A stretch of 64,000 nt of DNA, taken from NCBI GenBank assembly GCA_023313575.1, contig JAJTTP010000018.1:62001-126000 (forward strand), in the 5' to 3' direction. The notes under the pieces were generated by a model. It was not told the origin of the DNA. It made no database searches and saw only the letters and a list, made by a program, of their open reading frames with translations. This document shows, piece after piece, positions 45,700-58,293 of this stretch. Both the position numbers and the translations under genes were made by a program. Position 1 is the stretch's first letter; each line of letters opens with the position of its first letter. The stretch is from Eutypella sp. D-1 (Eukaryota > Ascomycota > Sordariomycetes > Xylariales > Diatrypaceae).

Positions 45700-47902
45700 G
45701 ATGATGGCCGCAATGAGGCTATTCGTGTGTGTCTCTCTCTATATCTCGTCTAGAACAAAAGCGAACCGCCTCGGAAAACAAATTGGTATCCAATTGCGTA
45801 CAATCAATTGCCTGTAATTGCAATGTTCGGGTAGGCGGAACGATCGCAAAAGGAATTTCCCGAGATAGGTCGGCCTTTAATGGTGGGGTGGGAGGGAGAT
45901 GGTGAGTAAATATTGCCCCGCTGTTGCGGCTCCGTTTGACATGGAGGGGCAAGCGGGAGGCGATTTGAGGAGGGAGGGGAAGGGGAGAAAAAAAAAAGCG
46001 ATGAAGATGCGATGCGATAGAAACCCGGTGATTAACTACCTCTCTCTCTTAAGATTCACAGGATATTCACTTGCTATTTAATATTTTGCCGGGTAAGAAC
46101 GAAATTCTCCCAAGAATGGCCGGAGATGCAGAAATTGACTTAAAAAGAAGTTTATGATTTAACTATGCTCGAAAGGTTAATCTATTGTTTGGGAGGGCGG
46201 GGGGCTAGGTAGGGTGGTGGTAAGAAACATGTGATATGGGGGATGGGGAAAAAGAATTAAAAAAAAGGGCACGATGTTTTATCACAGATTTGCGCGGCCG
46301 AAACCAATACCGAGAGTTTTCCATCGACCGAGACTAAAAACGGGCAGGGAGTGACCCCCGAGCGGAGGTTTTCCAGACTATGTAGACGTGGAGGAGATAA
46401 ATCCTGTCTATCCCCTATCCCCTACATACTAAGGTTATAGGTTATATAGGCAGCCGTTCCTTAAGTCAGGTTCAGTTTCAGTCGAGCGGGCCGAGTAAAA
46501 CATTATACTCTACCCTATGTAGGTAGGTGATTATCGCGAGTACAGTTTAAAGCAGAGTACTTTCTAGAGTAGATTTCCCCGTACTATTGTTGTGGGTAGT
46601 AGCATCTGCAAGCATCACGATCAATAATTAGGTAGATAATGGGGGTCTGTCATATGGAAGTTGTCCCCGCCCCCCGAATCTGTATTACTAACAGTGAGCG
46701 GGACTGACAGAACTGATGGATTAGATCGTGGACTGTGGAGGTGCCCACCTCCAGCTATGATCGGTCATCATCGGGCACCCGGGCTGCCGGGGTAGGATCC
46801 CGCCGTCAGTTTAACAAACATTGATCGGTGCTTTACTCATCAACAACCGACACCCCCCCGGGCGGTCCCGTTGTTGTGCTGGAGCTGGATTACCAACATC
46901 GGCAAGTCGGTCGAATGTGATCAATCAATCACCTTGCAATCAACCCGCCCCCTCCCCCCCCCCCCCCCCCCCGCTAGCCCCTGCATGGTGTAATTGGGGA
47001 CAGGGCGGCAAGCGACAGGCAGACCAGGCAAGACCAACCTGGGAAAAGCAGGGAATTGCATAATCAATACTGGAGTTATCCCATATAGATTTATTAGGTA
47101 GGATTAGTTATCAATAGCTTGGAAATTTTATCCAATTTGTAATATCTGCGGGAGAAGAAGGAAGGAATGAATGAATGCAATGCACGGCCCGATGAATGCA
47201 TGGAAAACGCGGCATGATTCATCCACCTAGTCCTATATAAGCAGGAGTGGTGCCTACCTAGCTTTATGGGGTTTGGCTAGAAGTCTAGAAGTCTAGAAGT
47301 CCAAGAATTTGGGGTCGCGGTTTATATACATCATGCTCTGGGATTCCCGTTTGGGCTGTTTCCGCGTTTTGCAGTATACCAAAGCCTGGGTATGGAAACT
47401 CTAGGCATGGAAATGCGATAACCTGGAAAGGGGGTGGAATATCTGACTCTCCGTCTTGGAATACAGGAAGTTAATCTGCTCAGCTGGCAGCCGGGTCCTG
47501 GCAGCTGCCGGATGCTTTAAAGCTTGATGAAACCTTAGAAGCGTTTATACTGCCAGGTGTTAGGCCCGTCTAATTCTCGTAAACGGTCAGAGCATGCTGA
47601 AGCTCGTGCCCAACCCCACTACCTACCAAACAAGCCAAAATAGTATATGGCTGCATGCCTACTACATACGGTAAACGGTAAACGGTATACCTAAGGAACG
47701 GTAAAACGTTACCCTGGAAAAAAACAACTTGGACGACTTGATTGACGACCTGAGGCCTGCTCCACCGATAACTCTTTAACTCCTTTTATCCCCCAAGCTG
47801 CAATCCGACCGACGCCAACCAAAAAAAAATAAAAAATTCTCTTTTCGACTAGCCGTTTTAATTCCTCTCTGCCCTTTGGTAATGTGAGAGGTTTATATCA
47901 TC
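45700..47902. promoter_or_regulatory. Divergent intergenic region (GCL regulatory subunit / AP-1 sigma)
   Basis: 2.2 kb with no supportable gene, flanked by divergent genes. It has a run of 19 C at 46954-46972, which may be a sequencing-prone tract, and repeated AAACGGTAAACGG words around 47670-47710. Confidence 0.45.
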
Positions 47903-48807
47903 ATGGCCATCAAGTACGCCGCCCCTCTCATATCCTTACATTCTCTCCCCCTTGGACGAGAATTCCGCAAAGACTGACCCTCATGGAAGCTACTTAATCC
48001 TGCTTTCCCGGCAGGGCAAGGTGGTAAGGACAGACCATTCTTCTTTTGACTCTATTCTTTTAAGTTCTATCGACTACACCCTGGACACTATACTAATGAC
48101 ATTATCGACAACAGCGCCTCGCCAAATGGTTCACCACTTTGTCTCCTAAGGACAAGGCCAAGATTGTCAAGGATGTCTCCCAACTGGTCCTCGCCAGACG
48201 GACTCGCATGTGCAATTTCCTCGAATACAAAGGTCCGCAATTCACCCCGTCATCCTCACTGGCCTTGCCATAGGCCTTGTCACATGCCAGACTGGATGGT
48301 ATACGGGCCCCGGATGTGATATTGACGCGTCAAAACAGATACCAAGATAGTATATCGTCGTTATGCCTCGCTCTTCTTTATCGCCGGCTGCTCCTCCTCC
48401 GACAATGAACTGATCACCCTCGAGATCATCCATCGATACGTCGAACAGATGGACAAGTATTACGGCAACGTTTGCGAGCTGGATATCATCTTCTCTTTCA
48501 CCAAGGCGTACTACATACTGGATGAGATATTATTGGCGGGCGAGCTCCAGGAGAGCAGCAAAAAGAACGTGCTCCGGTGTATAGGTCAGCAAGACTCGCT
48601 GGAGGACATGGAGGTGAGTTTTTTTTTCTCTCCACGATTCTCAAAAAAGAAAATCAGCTCCGTCTCTTTCCTCACAATCCATCCATCCACCCTGCTACCC
48701 CCAAAAATTTCCCGGTCCCTTCTCTCCCAGGGGTTGGTCTCTCTCGTTCACTGACACCCTTTTCTACCAAATCTCAGGTCGAGGACGAAGTTACGAAAAT
48801 CATGTAA
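47903..48807 (+). CDS. aps1: AP-1 clathrin adaptor complex sigma subunit
   Basis: Five exons: 47903-47913 (11 nt), 47990-48023, 48115-48232, 48339-48613 and 48778-48807, giving 155 residues. The sigma small chain stabilises AP-1, which sorts cargo at the trans-Golgi and endosomes in clathrin vesicles. Joined protein begins [20 protein letters not shown], then [80 protein letters not shown] and [20 protein letters not shown]; it ends [15 protein letters not shown], which is the usual filamentous-fungal C-terminus. The donor of intron 3 (AAAG|GTCCGC) is weak but the junction KD is conserved. A second possible terminal exon lies at 48975-49025. Identity as AP-1 rather than AP-2 sigma follows from the [14 protein letters not shown] start. 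Confidence 0.95.
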
Positions 48808-48974
48808 TCTCTTATAGCCGTTGTAACTACTATTACAAGCGGGCCGCAGAGCGCTTTTTAATGGCTCGCAGGGGAACCTTTTTTTTGGCGCATAGGTGTT
48901 CCGTGTCGAAAGACTGTCACGTCGAGAATTTGCAAAGAGAAAAAAAATATACTCATATAATCCTTATTTCACAG

Positions 48975-49025
48975 GAACAAGAAGACGTGTTAAAGGCGCT
49001 TAAGGCATCCGGACTTGTCTTGTGA
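48975..49025 (+). CDS. Possible alternative last exon of the AP-1 sigma gene
   Basis: After a good acceptor (TTATTTCACAG) a 16-codon frame EQEDVLKALKASGLVL ends in TGA. It is in the same phase (0) as the normal last exon, so splicing from the donor at 48614 would replace VEDEVTKIM by this tail. The peptide is similar to the 'SVLEEMGLA' end of animal AP-1 sigma chains. Seen in sequence; use is unproven. Confidence 0.4.
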   Translation, partial: EQEDVLKALKASGLVL

Positions 49026-51188
49026 AAAGCTTGCTGGCCGGGCTTGATGATAGTGGTTTTTTATGACGAAACGCGTGTCCGATCCGATCCGACTCGACCC
49101 GACTCAACTCGATTGCGACACGCTGTCAACTACGGTCATGATATGACTGTATCATTCATGCATGATGGATTTTATAATTTCCTCGAGCCCGATTTCAACC
49201 TCGGATTAATAAATAACAGCGACATGGAAGGAAACATGAAAGAATCTACCTTGGGGACACGATACTCCATTCAGCAGCAGCAGCACAAGAGTCGATGACA
49301 GCATGATTTTTTTAGCAAGTATCTATAGAACTTCGGACCTCCCCTCACCCCTTACAATTATATGATTTCTTAACAGGGAATCGACAAGATAATACATGCA
49401 TATCGGATGGCTTCATCTCTGCTCGTGGCGTATCAACGTTATCTGATTCGTTTCCACGGCCGCCAGCTGTACCCGTTGGTGTGATCCACCATAGAGGAGC
49501 CACCTGGGCAGCTTTTGCTTGGCCCAGTCTAGCTAACCTTTTATTCAATGGATTCAACCGGGTCTCTCCACCAACTTGTTACGACTCGTGTTCTGCCAGT
49601 CTGCTTAACAGTACTTTTGGAACTAATAAACTAGTCAGCATCAACCCAACCAGCAGCAAAAACCCCCCCGAGTTTCGATGCATTTGGTACCTACGCATTC
49701 AGGATGTACCTTTTTATGAAGAGAACTTGAAAAATGCGCCGCGCCTGAAATGCTTTATACACATGAGGAAACCCGTGCATGCCATACTTGGCACACACAC
49801 AACTTTCCTTGTCACCTGACGAAGACATCACCCAACAACCACCTGCGTTATCACCCACATGCACCTGCTATGCTTCTGATTAGGTAGGCTACGCCAATAA
49901 TCAAACACGACCTTAGGTAAGTAACCTACAGTAGGTACCTAATAGTCGGCACAACATCCGGATACGCTAAGGGGTGGAATGGATTGGTCATATTCAGGCG
50001 CAGGCGCAACTCAGCAACCCCAGCTAACTTCTAATCTGTGGACTTATCTATCAATTGGATGGATGTATCGCAGCCGCCCGTCAGCCCGTATATACTGCTG
50101 ATAGGGTACCTTGGCTTAGGGAGCCGATATGGACCGATTGACGTACCACTTGACTTAGGTAACCTGACCTACTCTACCCTCATCCTCCATCGTACCTACC
50201 CGGGCGATTCCTTCTCCAATCTCAAGAAAGACTTCCATACTTACGTCTTACGCGGACGTCTAGCGAAAGTTAAATCATTTCAACAGAACAGATCTACCTA
50301 CCTACCGTCAGTCGTTATCGGTACTGGGATTAGTATCAGTATCAGTAATATTTATCAAGTACTGTAACTCCGTACTAAAACACTAAGCACTATCGCACCT
50401 GTTCCAAAAGAAGCCCCAACCTTGAAACGCTACCCTTGAACATCCCGGACAATCCCCCCCCACATCGCATCATCGCCATCACTATCTCCTTTACCAATAC
50501 CAATTGGTTCGTTTCCTTACCGCATTCCATCAAACCGACAACCGACATCCAACAACCAAACAACTACTACAAACCTATAATCCGGGTCTTTTCTCATCTT
50601 CTCACAGTATGCCTCATTCTCACTCACTTTGACTATCTCTGACTCTCTCCTCCTGACCCTTCCTTCCTGCCTTACTGGTTGCTAGACGGATCAATCGATC
50701 GATTAATCGTCTAGATAATTTACTCCTTGTAAACCGTAATTGACCAGCAAGGCGCAATCAGCATCACAATCAGCATCATACCTTCACATCTCCTCATCTT
50801 CGCTCTTCACTTCCCGTGCGACACTTAGTCGTTAGGCTTCACCTTTACTTTTATCGCACACCTTAATCATAGACTTTAATCCATACCATCTCGTCTCGAC
50901 TTAATTCTACTTGACCCTCTTAACACGTTATCTCCAATCCCGACACCGCCCTATTCTCGAGACATCACTTCCACTCATCGCAGCCTGCGATTTGCGACCT
51001 AACCTCCAAAAAGCATCATTCGCACTTAACATCACCGGCCTGCCTACCTTGTACGGTAGATATCGCATGACCCGACAAGCCTACCCGGGTTCATTTCAGT
51101 CTGAAGTCAATCATATGGAATTAACTCACTGTAATAACGTATTGGCTTATCGAATATTCATAACGACGCAACATCCACATCTGCGACA
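49026..51188. other. Intergenic region upstream of MAF1
   Basis: About 2.1 kb with no recognised gene. The longer frames (49481-49819, 50038-50367 and 50911-51192) show no domain. The right part is C/T-rich (50440-50960) and probably is the promoter and long leader of the next gene. Confidence 0.45.
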
Positions 51189-52335
51189 ATGAAGGTGAGT
51201 TCCTAGACGTTCCCAGGGCGAGCTTTGCATGAATCATCCGGAGTTAAGCACATTCTCTCAGTTTCTTCCGCTTCGGGATTTCGACGTCGTCACATCGGCG
51301 CTGAACTTTGGCACCTCTGACTGTCGCGTAACTGGGGGGTGCGATCTCTATACTACTAAGGCGTCCGGCTCCGAAAAGAAACTATACAAGAATATCGAGT
51401 GTTCTCTGGAGTCGCAACATGAGGCGCTCATCAAGTTTGGCGCTTCCTTGTCGCCTCCTCAGCGGGAAGAGCTGGCCGCCTCGCTGAATCTGTCGCGGTC
51501 GAGCCCTTTCGGCCCGCTAAGCGATGTATGGAGCCGTCGGACGTTCGCATACCTGATCGCCACGCTCAATGCAAGTCATCCCGACTACGATTTCTCACAC
51601 GTCCTGCGACCGTCGGACTTCCGCCGCGAGAAGGATCTGCGTCGTCTAATGGCCAATTTCGATGGTACCTTGAGTAGCGTGCGCCCCATCAGCTCGTCCC
51701 TCACTACCAGTTTCAACAATTCCTACACCAGCGCCTCTCCCTTAGCCAACACCACGAACCTCCCCGGAAGTAGCCCGGTGTGGGGTCCGCATATGTGGGC
51801 CATGATAGATAAGGAGATGGATCTTGAGAGCTGTTCCGCGTTTTCCTATCAACCTGCCGAAGATCCCTTTGACGGTGACGAGGCTGCCATCTGGAGGATG
51901 CACGTCTTCTTTTTCAACCGATCCAAGAAGAGAGTCGCTTATTTGTACGTCAGGGGCCTGCCTATCATCGTGAACTCTCCAGCACTTGCGCCAGCGCGGA
52001 GAGGTAGCAGCGGCCTTGCCAGACGCCACGCTCCTTCTCTGCTCAGCAGCAGCAGTAGTAACCTGGGCGCCAGTAAGCGAGCCGGCTACTGGCTGGGGGA
52101 TCAACTCGCAAATCGCATAGTGACCAATGACGAGGATGATGAAGACGAAGAGGATGCGGTTATGTGGGACCCCGACGAGGATGTTGACATTGACCCCCTC
52201 AATGACCCGGATCCATCAACCGAGGAAGAGAGCGACGAATACCAGAGTAGCAGCGAGGAGAGCGAGGATGACGAGCGCCTTCCCCGGAGCCGCGGAGGTA
52301 GTGAGGAGATCGCCGGTAGGATGGAGATCGAGTAA
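51189..52335 (+). CDS. maf1: Repressor of RNA polymerase III transcription MAF1
   Basis: Two exons: 51189-51194 (just ATGAAG) and 51262-52335, giving 359 residues; intron GTGAGT...CTCAG, 67 nt. Maf1 represses Pol III under starvation or stress and is controlled by TORC1/PKA phosphorylation and nuclear entry (family). Joining the 6-nt exon gives MKFLPLRDFDVVTSALNFGT, the conserved Maf1 start. Landmarks: A box GGCDLYTTKASGSEKKLYKN, then SPFGPLSDVWSRRTFAYLIA, LNASHPDYDFSHVLRPSDF, MWAMIDKEMDLESCSAFSYQ and the C box IWRMHVFFFNRSKKRVAYLY. The C-terminus is a highly acidic tail (EDDEDEEDAVMWDPDEDVDI, then ESDEYQSSSEESEDDERLP). The linker between the A and B boxes is Ser/Thr/Asn-rich, likely a phosphoregulated region. 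Confidence 0.95.
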
Positions 52336-54618
52336 GGCCCGAAGTGTCGGGTGCTGGACTCGGTCGGCGATCGGCCTAGATGATTACCATAAAGGACACC
52401 CCTTATCTCGGGGGCTGGCTGCACATACTTTTGGGCTCCGAGTTAGGCCTCGGTCGTCAACCCCGAGGCTCGCCTACGGCTCGAGGAGTTGTTGTCTCTA
52501 GGAATTTCTTTCTTTTTCACTTCACTTCCTGTTTATTCTACTTACGGTACTACCAGGGTGCAGGGCTCACGACATGACGCTTGTCTATTGTTATTTTCTT
52601 CGCCTTATCAGTTTTGCTGTACAAGCTCCAGGGGGCGTTTCTGGCTTTCGGTTGTTCTTTTTTTCTTTCTTTTTTTGCGCAGACTCGGATCCGAGATGAG
52701 GAACTAGGAACGGAGGACGAAGGCGTCTTTTGGCCATGGCGCTTTTCGGGCATTCGCAGAGAGTTCTTGGATCCATTTTCTTTTTCCTTGTGTCGTTTTC
52801 ATTTTCTTTCCACTCTCATCTCTTTGTTTCTTTCTCGTTTTCTTGTTTTCCGTTCCTAGGGGGGCGCCTTACGAATATAAGCCCCCTTTTTGCAATGCGA
52901 CGCGACATGTTCTTATCTATCTATCTATCCAGGAAATGCAAAGGCGGGTGCAGGGGGCAGGATGCCGGGAATAGGAACAGGGTGGTATATATGTATGTGT
53001 ATTTATATCCTAACCACCCACCCTGTGTTTACTCCCGATCTCCGATGGGACGCACATGGCGAAGCCTCTTTCTTTCTGAGGTCTTCGACGTTGAACCCTA
53101 CCTACGAGGTTTGCGAGGCCTCTCTCTCTTCGGCTTGATAGTTAACACGACAGTATTACATAGTATATCGAAAGAAGAAAAAAAAGTATTTGCAAACAAA
53201 GACTGATAACCTTTTTATTGTACGATCTCTGCAGCAGGGTCGCCAGAATCGATGTGCTCCACGATGTTACATTATGCCACTCGCTGCTGCTCTTGTTATG
53301 AACAGTTTCTCCATGGCTCGATGTGGGACTCACGGGTTCGTAATGCGGTTGACGTAGATATACAGGATAGGTGTGCTCACTATGTATCAATCAAGTCAGG
53401 TCAAGTCAAAGTAAGTCAGTCACCAGGTTTTTAAACGGAGGGGGGGAAGGGGGGGTGGGGGGCGGCAGACAGCGTCGATCTTGACGGATGGCATGGTATA
53501 CGACGTGTACACGGTGTGCGATGCTGAGACCGGTTCCTCGATGGAGGAAAGAAAAGGAGCGGAAAGGGGCTGCTGCCCGTGTCCCCCCCTGCGACTCCCA
53601 TCTCTTCTCTCTCAGTACCCTTACCCCTATAACTACTACTACTACTACTACAGATTCAGTCAGCAAATCAGCCAAAGCACCTCATGGGATTTGACAAGAC
53701 TTTGGCACGGGAAACGGGGAGACACCCCAAGTGTGTGCGTGAAAAATGTACGTGTACTAAGTATGTATGCCGTGAATGAACGTATATGCATGTGAAAGTA
53801 TATATTTATATAGTATATAATGATACGGTTTGGGGTATGATATGATGATTGATGTATGTGAACACGACCGCATAACCCAATAACGCCTCTCTCTTTTTTT
53901 CGTCGCCCGCGCAATAATTCCCAATGTACCCCCCCATTTCCCATCTCTTTGTTTCCCTATTGCCCGCTCGCTAGCCAGTCGTGTGCCCGTTGACCCGTGC
54001 CCGTTGTTGTACTCCCCGTCCTAAATTCCCAAGTTCCCGATTGGAGCTCCGTAAGTAAAACAGAGAGTGATGATGGATATATATATATAAGTTGTGATGA
54101 TCCAAAAAAAAAAAAAAGCACGAAGGGGAGAAAACGATAGATGGATAGAACAGCGGATGAAATCAATAAATCAAGAATAAGCCGCCCGTAGACCCCGACC
54201 CCTCTTCCCCCGGTCACCGGTTTCTTTTTGTTCGTGTATTCCCCCCGTTTCCCAACCCCTATCACCCGCTCCGGTAACTCGCTGATACAAAAAGCTAAAC
54301 AGACACAAAAACTCCCCGAGAATAATAAAAGAAAAGAAGAAGAAAAAAAAGAAAACAATTCATGGCTTGCTATCAAAGTGTCTCCCCGTCTGCCCTGCTA
54401 GTGTTCAAACAAGTCGGGGCCGAGACAATTAAAGTATGTATCGAGATAAGACGTTGTACCGGTGGTGCTGCGTGGCTTGCATGATTAAGGTATACGATTA
54501 TGTTGTTTTGTAAGGTCGGTCGGTTATCGTGATATGGGGCCTCTCCACTGTTTGTTTCTGGGTTGATGATGGAGATTTATTCGATGGGAGGTTCGCAGCT
54601 GACACCCCAGCCTGATGG
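52336..54618. other. Convergent intergenic region (MAF1 / Sln1-type kinase)
   Basis: 2.3 kb without a recognised gene. It contains long T- and CT-rich stretches, a poly-A run at 54102-54117, (ACT)n at 53631-53650 and GT/TA-rich stretches. Frames here are low-complexity and unlike any known family. Confidence 0.45.
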
Positions 54619-57600
54619 TCATGGGCCCCGCGTGCTCGTAGTACGATGTACCCCGCCGTTCATAGAGACATTCTCCTTGGCCGCTTCGTGTCCGGTTTCC
54701 GTTGCGGTAGTGGCGGTTGTAGTAGTCGCGGGAGCCGTGGCCGTGGCCGTGGGCCCCATCACCGTTTCACTAGTAGTCGGCTGCGTCTGCTCGTGCTCGG
54801 TCTCAACCCCATTCTCGTGGTCTTGCGCAGGATTGGAGTCAGCGGTCGTGGAAGCGGCGGAGGGAGTCTCGGGCTCCTCGGGGATAGTGGCGAACTTCTG
54901 GAGGACCTGTTTGAGGGCGGGGCGGCGGATGGGCTTGCTGAGGAACTCGTCCATGCCGGACTCCATGCACTCGCGGACGTTGCTCTCCTCGGAGAAGGCG
55001 GTGAGGGCGACGATGGGGGCCGAGTAGCCCATCTTCCGGATGAGCCGCGTGCTCTCGATCCCCGACAGGTTCGGCATCTGCACGTCCATCAGGATCAGGT
55101 TGAACCGCAAGTTCCGCTCCATGTCCGCCTTGACCAGCTCGTACGCCTCCTGACCGTCCTTGGCGATCGTAACGTCGTACACGTCCTCGAACTTGAGCAT
55201 CCGCGTCACCACCTCCACGTTGGTGCGGTTGTCGTCCGCCACCAGTACCCGCAACTTCCCGTCCTTCCGCGCCGTTGCCGTCGCCGCCGCCGCCTCCACC
55301 GCCTTCATTTTATCCTCCACTGCCTTTATCTGGTCTTCTGCCGTCGTAGCCTTGGGCCCCGAGGTCAGGTTCGCCGCGAAGAAGGGCTGACTCCAGCCCA
55401 CCAACCTAGGCTGCTGCTTGAGTACGCTGGCCTTAGCGTCCGCCTCGGCCTGCTTTGCCGAATTTCTCCTGGCTTCGCCCTCTGCCGAACTTATGCTGGC
55501 TGCCCGGGATTTGACACTGCTTGATGCCGTGCTTGATGCCCTGCGTTTTGGGTTAGCTATCACTCGAAGCAGTGGGGTGCTGCGTCCTTACCTATCCTTG
55601 GTGTACTTGAGGGGGATGTGCATCGTGAAGGTTGTGCCGACATCAACAGTGCTCTTCAAGGTGATGGTCCCACCCATCAGGTTCGCCAACTGTTGGCAGA
55701 TACTCAGGCCTAACCCCGTGCCTCCGAATTTCTTGCTCAAACCCAGGTCGCCCTGCACAAATGGTTCGAACACTTTCGCTTGCATGCTCTCGGGTATGCC
55801 GGGACCGCTGTCCTCGACCTCGAACTCGAATAGAAAGGTCTTGGCGTTCGGGGGCGGCGGCGTCGGCGACCTCTCGCGGATGCGTATATGCGTGTGTTTG
55901 GGCTCCATGGGGTTTATCGTCAGCGCGGTGCCACCCTTGTACTGTGGCGACGGCGTCGAAACGGCCTTCGAGCTCGTCGAATGATTCGATTCGGATCCGA
56001 GACGGTTTCGGGACCTCCCCGGTCGGTTGGAACCGCTCTTCGAGAAAGATGAAGTCCTGCTATCGGAATTATGCTGCTCCACCTCCCCCTTGCATCGCAC
56101 CCTTACCGAGACCTTGCCACCGCTAGGCGTGAATTTGAGACTGTTGCTAACAAGATTGATGAGCACCTGTAGGATTCGATGTTGATCGCCCCATAAGCAC
56201 ATGTCCTTAACCCTGCCCGCTCCATCAGGCCCTATAGCGGGAAGATTCATGTCATTGATGTTCACATCGGTTCCCTGGAGCCCCTCGGTGTCGGAGTTGA
56301 CGAACATAACCGAAAAATCGATGGAACCTTCGCGAACTTGCTTGTCAAAGATAGTTAGTATCTGGGAGCGGATGTCCCCCAGTCGAAACTCTCGCTCCTC
56401 CAGACTCAACTGTTGCCCGATCTGGTTCTTCGAGAAGCTCAGTAGATCTTCCAGCAGGTGGAGCAGCAAGTCACCAGACTTATATAACACCTTCAACGAC
56501 TGCTTGATGCGGACCATGTCGTCCTCTTCCATGCATATAGCACACATGCCGAGAATTCCATTAAGCGGCGTTTTCAGTTCGTGCGATATGTTGGCGATGA
56601 ACAGCGTCTTGCTCTCATTGGCAGCCTCAGCCGCCTTCTTGCTCTGTTCGAGTTGGTGCGTCCTCTCGGCCACCTTGGATTCCAGAGAAGTGTACTGTTC
56701 CGTGAGCTCGTCGACCATCTCATTGAATGTCATCGTCAGCTCGGTAAGCTCGTCCCTAATATAATGTTTCCGCTTTTCGACCACCTTCCCCGGGATTTTA
56801 AACCTTCTCCGGCGTGGATCACTACCCTGTTCCGAGATTGGAGGCCGTCTCCGGCGCCTTCCTCCCACGAGCTTCTTAAACTGACGCGCAAATCCTTTCT
56901 CATCGTTCACGACGCCCGATGCAAAGCGATCCTCATCGTCATTATAATCTGGATCATCCATAAATGCCTCGTAGCCTGGAGGGGTAATCGATTTCTTGGT
57001 CGCGCTCTTCAGTTTCCTGATCGGCATCACGCTAAGGTGAGCTATGGGCAAAACCAAGATGAGTATCAGGCCAATAGTAGCAAAGACACAGGCTAGGAGT
57101 ATGTTCCTGAGAGTGTTAATCGGAACATAGGCCTCAGACCGGTCTTGCTCGACAATCAGCGTCCAGTTGACCAGAACGGTTTGCGGGCGGGCGTAGCCGA
57201 CAGCAACACGGATGCCCTCCTCGTTGGTCGTGGAGAGCATGCTGCTAGCGTTGTTGACCACTGGATTTCGCACAGTGAAAGCTTTCAGCGCCGCCTCGTA
57301 CTCTGTCACTTTGAAAGGCTCGTTGTAATGGCCCGACTCCCAGTTATGCTGTTCATGCCGATCAGGCTGGCCCAGCCTGGGCTTCGGTGGGAGAACAAAT
57401 TCCACATGGACATTCGAGAAATTTCCGGCAGCGTCATGCGTCGAATTGGCTGGTAAGTTGTATCTACTAAATCGATTCCATCCAGTAGAAGGGCCGATCA
57501 GCAACACCGAACCTGTATCGCCCAGTCCCTCTTCCGACATCATAATGTTCATGATAGCAGTGGCCTCGGCGATGACGGTCATATATCCCAGCACTATAGT

Positions 57601-58293
57601 CTCATTGTTATTCTGTCGTATTGGTAGCGTGTACGAGATCAAAGCATATGTTTCGTTAATGACCAGAGGCCCTAGCACTAGGCCGTTCGTAGTAGAATCA
57701 ATCCTGATGTCCGGAAATGGCCTAGCGACAGAGAATGTGTCACCGGGGTTGTACGGATCAACAGTTTTCGATTCATGATATGTGATATTCGGGTAAAGTT
57801 GCGGCGGGTAACCCAGGGCGGTGTCGTTCAGCCAAATTTCGGAGCCATTGGGAGCCTTGTAAGGGAGTATGATGCGCGGGAGGTCGGACCCCGTGACGTT
57901 GACCAAGCCATAGGGACTACCCGTCTCGTTACGAGAGTATAGTCTCGCCTGTAGGAGGTTGGAAGAGCCTCCTTGGCCGGCGTTAAGGGCACTCCGAAGA
58001 TCAAGGGAGGCGCTGTCCCAATTCTCCGCGCTGGTATTTCCGCGATAGTAGGACTGGAAGGCTGCCTGGACGAGTAACCTGGAGGAGATGGAATTGCAGG
58101 CTGTCTGGACAATCTCAATCTCGGAAGAGACCTGCGCAGCTTTGAGGGAGGCGGTCAGAGTCAGGCCGCCAGTCTCAACCCTAATGACGAAGCTGTTAAC
58201 GTAGATCCAGACCGGGATGGAGACAACGGCGAGGGCGAGAAGTACAGCGACGAGCACAAGGGCTGCCAGCTGCTCCCGGATCGCAATTCTCAT
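54619..58293 (-). CDS. Sln1/TcsB-type membrane hybrid histidine kinase
   Basis: Two exons on the minus strand: 58293-55592 and 55540-54619, giving 1,207 residues; intron GTAAGG...GCAG, 51 nt. In the family this plasma-membrane osmosensor feeds the Ypd1-Ssk1 phosphorelay upstream of the HOG MAP kinase. Order: cytosolic [11 protein letters not shown]1 [20 protein letters not shown], a large extracellular sensor (about 40-395), TM2 [24 protein letters not shown]/linker, coiled coil [20 protein letters not shown], His[22 protein letters not shown] with His571, N box [17 protein letters not shown] boxes DSGPGIPES and [20 protein letters not shown], then receiver [15 protein letters not shown] with phospho-acceptor Asp1053 in [13 protein letters not shown] and the lysine in FLSKPIR. 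The C-terminus is Thr/Ala-rich. The start is the only in-frame ATG before TM1; an upstream TTG extension is rejected. Confidence 0.93.

Noticed and set aside
49481..49819. Plus-strand frame of 112 residues
   Set aside because: No domain, mixed composition, and the sequence ACTTGTTACGACTCG only superficially recalls the rRNA 3' end; too little to call.
54646..55524. Plus-strand frame of 292 residues opposite the kinase receiver domain
   Set aside because: Antisense shadow of the GC-rich receiver exon; Gly/Arg/His-rich with no domain.
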